64,000 bases of DNA, from positions 3,720,001 through 3,784,000 of the forward strand of contig NC_056408.1 of assembly GCF_905147365.1 (NCBI RefSeq), given 5' to 3'. This stretch comes from Aricia agestis (lineage: Eukaryota; Arthropoda; Insecta; Lepidoptera; Lycaenidae). The translations under genes were made by a program, and so were the position numbers. The notes beneath the pieces were generated by a model that saw nothing but the letters and a program-made list of their open reading frames with translations, was not told the origin of the DNA and searched no databases. Numbering within the stretch: the first letter of the stretch is position 1; each line of letters begins with the position of its first letter. Of the stretch, positions 58,301 through 64,000 are shown piece after piece.

Positions 58301-60235
58301 GCTAAGACTAATAGGAGCGAAGAAATAGAAGAAAATGTGGCAAAAACGGGGGGAAATTATTCGAAAGGGCTTATTTGAACGCGCTAATCTCAGGAACTAC
58401 TGGTTCGATTTAAAAAATTCTTTCAGTGTTAGATAGCCCATGTATCGAGGAAGGATATAGGCTGTATTTTGTCACGCTAAAACTTATAGGAGCGAAGAAA
58501 TAGAGGAAAATGTGGAAAAAACGGGGGGAAATTATTTGAATGGGCTTATCTCACGGACTACTGGAGCAATTTTCTGTTTGGCACAGATAAGAAGTAGACA
58601 ATGTGAAGGATCATCTAAGGCTATTTTTGTGGAATAATTTGTCTGTGAAATATCTAATTTACGCGGGCGAAGCCGCGCGGAACGTCTAGTGTTTTATAAA
58701 ATGACGAAAGTTTGGCTGTTGCTGGCTCTTACTCAATGACATTTTTTGCTATTAAACTAATTTTTTACCTATAGAAGCATCTATAAATGTCTTATCCGCT
58801 TTGCTGGCTGGTGACGGTGCAGATTCATCTTTGACTTTAGGTTCCTTTGGTTTTCTGACTACAGGTTTTTTTGGTTGGGCAGCCTTCTTTTTTCTGTTGG
58901 GATCCTGAAACATGATTTTATAAAGATATTAATTTATGAATATTTATAAATTATAAGGCATAATCTCAGGTGTGGCCTGGATTAATGTATTAGAAAATGG
59001 ATTTTTGTTTCACTACAGTATAAGGTACCGATCTGACAATAAAAAAATTATAATGCATAACTATTGCAGGTCCACTATAGGAAGGAATAAATTTTGTAAG
59101 CTCAATAAAAACAAGCTGATTGTAGAAGATTGTATAGTTATTAATCATTGTGTAAATATTTTGTGTGTTGTTTTATAGAGTAGTGTATATTATATATATA
59201 CCTATTAATTCATCAAGCCCCATACGGTCACCGGTGACCGAGACACAATAGAACTTCTATTGTGTCTCGTTTTTTCCACAATCGAAGGGTAAATTAGTAG
59301 TATTGTAATTCACACTAGACACTTTTAAGTTTTGATTATCTTTTACCTTATAGGCTTTAGCATTGGATTTTCTTTTCTCTTTGCCCTCTCCGTCCTCCTG
59401 GTCTGAGATCACTTCGTCATTTTCATCAATGTCGAAGTCAGAATCTACAACATCTTCTACCTCCTTTTCTTGCCTGAATTCAAATATTAATTATTATAAC
59501 TAACACAATTTTCTAACAGTTTGTTGGTTCTGTAGAAGTATAAGTATTTTTTTTAAATATACATTAAACTTGTTCTGATTGGGCTGAAGATCTAAAAATA
59601 TGTTTATGATATCAAAACAAACAAATATTGGAATTGAGATTCTCCTATTATCTACAACTTTTAAATATGTAATATCAAGAGCTAATCGGGTACAGAATAA
59701 ATAGGAATAACTACATAACAACTAGAGCATTACTAATGCCGTAGGTTTGTCTTGTGAGTTTATATTTTGACTTATTTAGTTTTGGTGCTAGCCAATCAAA
59801 GGGCTCAAAGGGTTCAAAGATAAACTTCTGCCAAAAAAAACTCAGACACAGGGCATAATTGCCCGCAGGTAGTCCAGAATCCAGATAAACATTGTTACAC
59901 TTTTACTTAGACTACCAGGCAAGCATTCTTGTTAAATATCTTCAGAGAAGTGCAGTTTACCGGCACAATTCACGAGAAATAAAATTATTGGTATAAACAG
60001 TACGTAGGTACTATTTTTCCTACCGGTTTCATAAAGATTCTCCCCACTTATTTGTTTTTATTATTGTGTTCCTAAGATAGTAATACTATTAGTTTATTAC
60101 TCACTTATAGTCATTATCTTCCTCGACTTCGTTGAAACCACCGTAAGTGGTTTTATAGAAGTCATCCTCCTCTTCTTCATCTAGTAACTTTGCCATGCGA
60201 TTGCCGGCATTTGACCGCCGCTCTCGTTGAGCCAT
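52187..60235 (-). CDS. VPS72: YL1/VPS72, histone H2A.Z-handling subunit of SWR1/SRCAP and TIP60/Domino complexes (9 exons)
   Basis: Joined minus-strand exons are 60235-60105, 59473-59347, 58904-58769, 57780-57604, 56790-56715, 55863-55751, 54781-54622, 53324-53172 and 52385-52187. All introns are GT-AG and the phases fit, giving 1,272 nt or 423 residues (human VPS72 364). Family landmarks occur in order: FYKTTYGGF near the N terminus; the acidic SDFDIDENDE, part of the region that binds H2A.Z-H2B; SIRQSTA; LTQEELLEEAMITEKENL; TGPVIRYHSF; and the C-terminal YL1 domain VTKRPARYIDPVTKLPY followed by AFRIIREAYYQQ. In the family, YL1 delivers H2A.Z-H2B dimers for exchange into nucleosomes, in the nucleus. 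The insect protein is longer mainly in the linker (residues 225-335). The ATG chosen has no in-frame alternative that preserves the conserved N terminus. Confidence 0.96.
52682..53035 (-). mobile_element. tRNA-headed SINE, family A, in YL1 intron 8
   Basis: Target copies ATGTACTAAAT (52671-52681) and ATGTACTGAAT (53036-53046). Same transcriptional orientation as YL1. Confidence 0.9.
53172..53324 (-). CDS. VPS72: YL1/VPS72 exon 8
   Basis: Residues 307-357. IQYLERTLLSFEND corresponds to the 'CSRTFITFSDD' part of human VPS72, and KRKREMLCAVT leads into the YL1 C-terminal domain. Acceptor TTTTTACAG, donor AA|GTAAGT. Confidence 0.93.
53459..53625. mobile_element. GC-rich palindromic MITE in YL1 intron 7
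   Basis: GAAATCAGCGGGC and complement at the ends; arms include TGACAATGTATAGATTTATA and its near complement. Confidence 0.75.
53961..54123 (+). repeat. 84-bp tandem duplication
   Basis: Unit 1 starts at 53961 and unit 2 at 54045, both AAGCGTAAAATGAGCGAAAG. The second unit opens a 39-codon frame (54054-54173) encoding SSICYYCKTKKDNN, with paired cysteines; the first has a stop at the same place. Possibly a scrap of a transposase zinc-finger tail. Confidence 0.7.
54444..54617. mobile_element. MITE of the TACYATC family at the start of YL1 intron 7
   Basis: Left TACTATCAGAGAAGTTGTTT, right complementary to TACCATCGAAGAAAATGATT. Its right end lies four bases inside the intron 7 donor (54621). 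I can see no clear target duplication. Confidence 0.8.
54622..54781 (-). CDS. VPS72: YL1/VPS72 exon 7
   Basis: Residues 254-306, Pro/Glu-rich linker with no recognised motif. The donor is ATTAT|GTATGTACCATC; the next possible GT, four bases on, would put exon 8 out of frame at its third codon. The MITE at 54444-54617 begins inside the donor region. Confidence 0.88.
55178..55513 (-). mobile_element. SINE-like poly(A) element, family B, in YL1 intron 6
   Basis: Full-length, same strand as YL1; ends CTCTCCCACG on the + strand. Confidence 0.82.
55751..55863 (-). CDS. VPS72: YL1/VPS72 exon 6
   Basis: Residues 216-253; completes the motif as RYHSFAVP, then a variable acidic linker ending DIIKGED. 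Donor GATG|GTGAGT. Confidence 0.9.
55960..56206. mobile_element. MITE, TIR CAGCGGTGCTAAAATGGTCG, in YL1 intron 5
   Basis: Arms of about 110 bp; centre GATTAATGATTGGTCCCGCG with a GC-rich loop. Confidence 0.8.
56324..56430. mobile_element. Shortened MITE of the TACYATC family, YL1 intron 5
   Basis: TACTATCAGAGAATTCGATG at the left and ATTATTTTGAAAGTA at the right; the middle is deleted. Confidence 0.6.
56715..56790 (-). CDS. VPS72: YL1/VPS72 exon 5
   Basis: Residues 191-215, basic helix EKFEQSELERKKARPTKK, then TGPVI, the start of the conserved 'GPIITYHS' motif, which is split across intron 5. Confidence 0.92.
56812..56985 (-). mobile_element. Interspersed repeat, family D, YL1 intron 4
   Basis: ATTATAAATGGGAAATTTTC, GTACGGTTCCCGTGCGAC and TCGTCATCTAGTACATT; it begins only about 20 bp from the exon 5 acceptor. 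Confidence 0.7.
57150..57599. mobile_element. MITE of the TACYATC family at the start of YL1 intron 4, carrying a second MITE
   Basis: Right end complementary to TACCATCAAAGAAATTGATT, four bases inside the intron 4 donor (57603). At 57269-57556 a second palindromic element (AGCCTGTTCAGATAAGGCGT and near complement) interrupts the ACGTAGGTCC core. Confidence 0.8.
57604..57780 (-). CDS. VPS72: YL1/VPS72 exon 4
   Basis: Residues 132-190 with SIRQSTA, then RILTQEELLEEAMITEK, both conserved with vertebrate VPS72. The donor is TTAG|GTATGTACCATC. From the fifth intron base onward the sequence is the terminal repeat of a MITE (see the element at 57150-57599). Confidence 0.94.
58164..58690 (+). mobile_element. 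Interspersed repeat, family E, YL1 intron 3
   Basis: GAGTTTGTTTGTTTGTTTGA to TTTACGCGGGCGAAGCCGCG, with an internal duplication of the AATCTCAGGAACTACTGGT block. Confidence 0.72.
58769..58904 (-). CDS. VPS72: YL1/VPS72 exon 3
   Basis: Residues 87-131, a Lys/Pro-rich linker (QPKKPVVRKPKEPKVK), nuclear-localisation-like and poorly conserved. Acceptor TTTCAG, donor ATAG|GTAAAA; the frame joins exactly to exon 4. Confidence 0.88.
59347..59473 (-). CDS. VPS72: YL1/VPS72 exon 2
   Basis: Residues 44-86. Contains VVDSDFDIDENDE, the acidic histone-binding signature, and ends with basic NAKAYK, matching the human VTKAYKEP region. Acceptor AATTCAG, donor AAG|GTAAAA. Confidence 0.93.
60105..60235 (-). 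CDS. VPS72: YL1/VPS72 exon 1
   Basis: Residues 1-43, starting MAQRERRSNAGNRMAKLL. An acidic run (DEEEEDD) leads into FYKTTYGGF, one of the best conserved YL1 motifs. Donor AA|GTGAGT; ends in phase 2. Confidence 0.93.
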
Positions 60236-60420
60236 TTTTTTTCAGGGACGTAAATTGTTATTGGAAATAATTGAGGTAGGTCGTCATCAGAGAAATAAAT
60301 AAGTAAAATATAAAATTTTGTAATCGCGAACAGCAACTACATACACATGAACGCATCACAGATTACTAGTATATATTTGACGCTTGTAAATAAATGTGCT
60401 GTCAATGTCAAATTGACATT
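60236..60420 (-). promoter_or_regulatory. Probable YL1 5' UTR and core promoter region
   Basis: The 185 bp upstream of the YL1 start codon are where the 5' UTR and core promoter must lie unless a non-coding exon exists further out. I see no TATA box at a fitting distance; the region is AT-rich. The assignment rests on position only. Confidence 0.35.
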
Positions 60421-60911
60421 TGGGACATTCGGTGTTTTTTTTTTCTTATTATGGCACTTTGGCTATTTAGCCCTGGCCAGTGTCGAGTGTATTATGACGG
60501 GAAAAAAATATTCTATAATACAATTATTTTCAGCATCGTTTTTCTATAATATTGTCAGGTCTAAAGTCTACTCAAAGTCCGTCACAGGCTTAGCTATAAT
60601 ATATATATTAATATTTTTATAGCTAGGCATTACTATATTAAATAGCCCGTCAAAAAAGTCACGACATTAATAGAGTCGCCACATGTTTCCGGTGTGGCCT
60701 CATATGGCCACACTGTATCCAGTCACTATAAAAGATTTTGATACTTTATATTAAATACAGTTTAAAAAACACGTTGTAAATATTATGATTTATACATATT
60801 ATGTAGTTAAGAAAATTTGAAATAATTATGATGTAGTTATAGTGTCTGTTTAATTTACGACATTACAAGAAACAATCTAATCGTAAATTATTATACTCTT
60901 TGTATATGTCA
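60421..60911. other. Upstream region of YL1, nothing recognised
   Basis: AT-rich; a 91-codon open frame on the + strand (60347-60622) is hydrophobic and has no motif, so it is not called. Confidence 0.35.
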
Positions 60912-61055
60912 TAGTCTGTCTCTGTCAAGAAAGTGAAGAAATTAAAAAGTGGCAACATCGTAGTGTCATCCATTTCAAATCAATTTATGGAAAAAGGGAT
61001 TACACTACGATGTTGCCACTTTTCAATTTCTTTACTTTCTTGACGGACTACCTAT
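60912..61055. mobile_element. Palindromic MITE (GTGGCAACATCGTAGTGT)
   Basis: Arms 60915-60974 and 61000-61051 share AAGAAAGTGAAGAAATT and AAAAGTGGCAACATCGTAGT. Confidence 0.82.
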
Positions 61056-61582
61056 ATAAAAATGCAATAACTCGATTAAACGGTTGAACCGATGTGGCTA
61101 ATTTTAGTCTTAAAATATTCCTGAAAGTCCAGGGAAGGCTTGTAAGTGACACGAAGTTCACCGGTTCATCTAGTCACTAGTGTTACATAATATTACGAAT
61201 TTATAACACCTGTCATCAATGATATTCTACTTATACAGATCTGTTACGTTCATACTATTTTCCGGCTTAAATCTCTTCCGAACAACATTGACAAATTTGT
61301 GAAACAAAAGATACGAAATGCCATTTACATAAAAGAGACAGACTGAATAAAAGACGACCCAATTGGGTCGTATTTGAAGCTTCACAACGCGCGCGGTAGT
61401 AACATATCTGCTTTGAGTTTTTTATTATTATATCATTGCCTGTTATTTAAATACCCTCTCCCTGAGAGCTGCAAAGCTATTTTGATGAGCAGTGAGAGCT
61501 GAGAGAAGCTCACTCCTTTTTTATTAAGGAACTACTTATTTAAGAAAATACAAAAAATAAATAAATGTGAAACAGGGTTTTG

Positions 61583-61825
61583 TTATTTTAATAAAATATG
61601 ATCATCCAAATAATATTCCACAATGCAGCCGGAAATAGAATCATCGCCACTTTCTAGGTCCATGTAGTTACAGCAGTGGTGTCACTGTGAAGTGGCACTT
61701 TCATCTTCAGTAATCAGCTCTTCAATATCCTAATAAAGGGTTAATTCCCACTCCTTGTATTTATTTTTAAGGTTTTTTTTTTCAAAATGATAGCATAAAG
61801 TCTCCCAGTCATTTCGACTATTTCG
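61583..61825 (-). pseudogene. Decayed unidentified ORF, probably transposon-derived
   Basis: One minus-strand frame reads RNSRNDWETLCYHFEKKNLK, KNKYKEWELTLY, a stop, DIEELITEDESATSQ, a stop, then NYMDLESGDDSISGCIVEYY and DDHILLK before TAA. The residue mix is protein-like despite two internal stops, and it continues a single frame for 81 codons. I do not recognise the family. Confidence 0.5.
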
Positions 61826-62717
61826 TTAAACGCTTTTTCTGCTACCTGTAATAAAACGTAATAATTATAATATTATATTACGCTGCTTCAAAGTGTTAAA
61901 GGAGTTAAGCACATACACTGTGACACGAGAATTTTATATACATCTGATACATAAATACGCAAAGCACCTAAGTCAAAGTATCAATAATTGTTAGGCGCGT
62001 TATATGATAGATTTCTTTAACAGTTCATTGTTTACGTAAACATAAGGTTTATGTAAAATTGTTGTTTTATTATACTACATAATACTTACTCAGGCTACTT
62101 AAAATTACATTATACAATAAAATTAACTAACAAAATTTATAAAACAAACACTTAATTACCTGCTACTATGGCGATTGAGCGATCAGAATCGGAAATATGG
62201 ACGCGAGAATGTCAGTGATATTTTCGCGTTTTACTATTTTTCTTCAATGAAAATCTTCAAATTTTCAGCACTTATGACATGTATTTCACTTTAATTATTC
62301 ATATTAATCACAGTAACATGTAGTTTTCACATTGTAAAACTAAATTTAAGCAAATTGGAAATCTTTGTTTTGTAACTTTTATGTCATAGAGTATTGATAC
62401 AACAAAGGGACAAAATATATCAAAAGAGTGTTGCTATTGCTTAAAAAAAAGTTTCGCCTCCTAGACATTCTTGACGCACTATATTTTCTATAGGTAAGTA
62501 CTAATTTTCGCGTGACCGCACACTCAGCTATAATAATATAATATTATATATTTCTGGTAGCTACTATAATATATATTATAGTACGGTATATTAATAATAT
62601 AATAATAAATAATATTATGTGACGGGCTTAAAGTCAATACTGTCAAGAAGTAGACTGCAACTAGCAGTCGATTCAGTAGAGTGGTAGACGCTTTACTGAT
62701 GCTTTACTGAAACTTTT
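61826..62717. other. Non-coding stretch
   Basis: AT-rich with an (AT)-rich palindromic patch near 62530-62615. No exon seen. Confidence 0.4.
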
Positions 62718-62884
62718 GATGGAGTTTTGAAGGGAACACAAAATAGCACGTTTCGTGAGATCGCAGACGACAGACTTTTTGTGCGATCGAGTCTGCGGCG
62801 CCGATACAGTCTGTATGGCCGCTGCAGACTCGATCGCACAAAAAGTCTGTCGTCTGCGATCTCCCTTCTGGATATTCCATCACT
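62718..62884. mobile_element. Palindromic MITE with perfect 42-bp inner arms
   Basis: 62757-62798 pairs with 62822-62863 (GAGATCGCAGACGACAGACT...), with outer imperfect ends TGATGGAGTTTTGAAGGG and TGATGGAATATCCAGAAGGG. Confidence 0.85.
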
Positions 62885-63208
62885 TTCCTACACTTGTGCA
62901 CGATAACGAATATATCTAATGGTTAATATCCTGCCAATATTACACAATATTAAAAACCCAGTTAACACAGTTTTAAGAAAATAATACAAAACACAACATC
63001 ATTCCCGGCAAAACTCCAGAACTCAGAGTTCATAGCAGACAGACACCACCTGACCCCGCATTTCACTCATAAAGCGAAATAAAATACGGTACCTAGCGGA
63101 ATCACTACAGTGCGACAAGGGTTTAAAGCAGTGATCACTAGTCCCCAACCTGTTTTTCATGCGGGCCAAAAACATGTTTTGGTCTAAAAAAAATTAGGTT
63201 TTTAACGT

Positions 63209-63379
63209 TGTTAGTGGCGGCCGAAAAGGAAGATCTTCCCACAAAGAGAAATAGGAATTATATGCTCGGTTAGGCCGAAGCCCACTGCCGTCATTTCAGA
63301 CGTTGTATATATCTTGCCGTTCTCCGAAACTTCGATAGCGCAATGCAGGGTTGTTAGGCGAATTGTGGGTACCGCCACA
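63209..63379 (-). mobile_element. Solo LTR of the short LTR family
   Basis: Minus strand TGTGGCGGTACCCACAATTC to GGCCGCCACTAACA; 171 bp, like the LTR at 28787-28615. No internal region nearby. Confidence 0.78.
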
Positions 63380-63534
63380 GGTTTAAAAAATAACGTTCTT
63401 CTAAATTATAACGATTTAAAAGTGAAAAAAAAATTACGACTTTCACAATGACTTTACATTATTTTGCCGGTGGGTGTGAATTTCAAAATGGTTTAACATC
63501 ATGCAAGCCACAAATAAAGTCCCGGCGGCGTTTA

Positions 63535-63800
63535 TACGTGGGAGAGTCATGCTTCGGCACGAATGGGCCGTCTCGACCGGATAAATACCACGTTCTCACA
63601 GAAAACCGGCGTGAAACAGCGCTTGCGCTCCCCTATTCCCTTCCCTTCCCTACCCTCCCCTATTACCCTATTCCCTCTTAGAAGGCCGGCAACGCACATG
63701 CAGCTCTTCTGATGCTGCGAGTGTCCATGGGCGACGGAAGTTGCTTTCCATCAGGTGACCCGTTTGCTCGTTTGCCCCCTTATTTCATAAAAAAAAAAAC
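63535..63800 (+). mobile_element. SINE-like poly(A) element, family B, + strand
   Basis: ACGTGGGAGAGTCATGCTTC to CTTATTTCATAAAAAAAAAA; the C-rich core is shorter than in other copies. Confidence 0.82.
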
Positions 63801-64000
63801 AGTGGTAAAAAAAGCGAAATCGCTAAATAGTGGACATTCGCAAAAATGTTGGATTTTGGTGTGGAAAAAAACCATTCGATAGATTTTAAGAAGAGTAACA
63901 ATAAATCTTAATAATTTTTTACAAAAATGTATATTTTAAGGTATTAAGATAATTAAAATAATTACGAAAATGTTGTATGGGAAAGAATCTATAAATAGAT
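63801..64000. other. Window end, nothing recognised
   Basis: AT-rich sequence without motif. Confidence 0.4.

Overview
The window is AT-rich insect nuclear DNA, almost certainly from a moth or butterfly. The genes have short GT-AG-bounded exons in long introns. Most of the rest is made of interspersed repeats of lepidopteran type: two tRNA-headed SINE families, a poly(A) SINE-like family with a G-rich core, the common repeat whose end reads 'GACACACTTTCGCATTTATAA', many palindromic MITEs, and scraps of LTR and LINE retrotransposons. I see no bacterial or viral genome organisation, no CRISPR array and no rRNA.

Layout. Positions 1-38,700 hold no coding exon that I can support. They are a patchwork of repeats, with one candidate CpG-rich promoter and non-coding first exon near 9.1-9.3 kb. 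Positions 38,789-51,418 (+ strand) hold a five-exon gene for a 1,708-residue protein. It has a short N-terminal segment with a hydrophobic stretch, one calponin-homology (CH) domain, one enlarged filamin-type Ig repeat, and then about 1,300 residues of acidic and Asn/Ser-rich, probably disordered sequence carrying three NPF motifs, two YWDxK motifs and a six-residue repeat. Positions 60,235-52,187 (- strand) hold a complete nine-exon gene for the 423-residue YL1/VPS72 subunit of the SWR1/SRCAP and TIP60/Domino chromatin complexes. The two genes converge tail to tail, and their poly(A) signals lie 20-50 bp apart near 51.6 kb, so the 3' ends should overlap. From 60.2 to 64 kb there are only repeats, a solo LTR and one decayed ORF.

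The two genes are not an obvious functional unit: one looks cytoskeletal or membrane-linked and the other is a nuclear histone chaperone. The most unusual observation is in the YL1 gene. Two of its eight introns (4 and 7) begin with the terminal repeat of the same MITE family, and the first 12 intron bases are identical. This is what introner-like intron gain, or MITE targeting of a splice donor, would look like. Other strong observations are well-marked nested insertions: a hAT-type element with an 8-bp target duplication inside a SINE inside a MITE; a SINE with a 12-bp duplication inside a MITE; and a solo LTR with a 4-bp duplication inside a SINE tail. There is also a very short (TRIM-like) LTR element with two further LTR copies in the window, and a perfect 27-bp-arm palindrome built from the end of a SINE-like repeat. 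All splice sites were assigned by reading frame, GT-AG rule and protein similarity from memory; no search was run.
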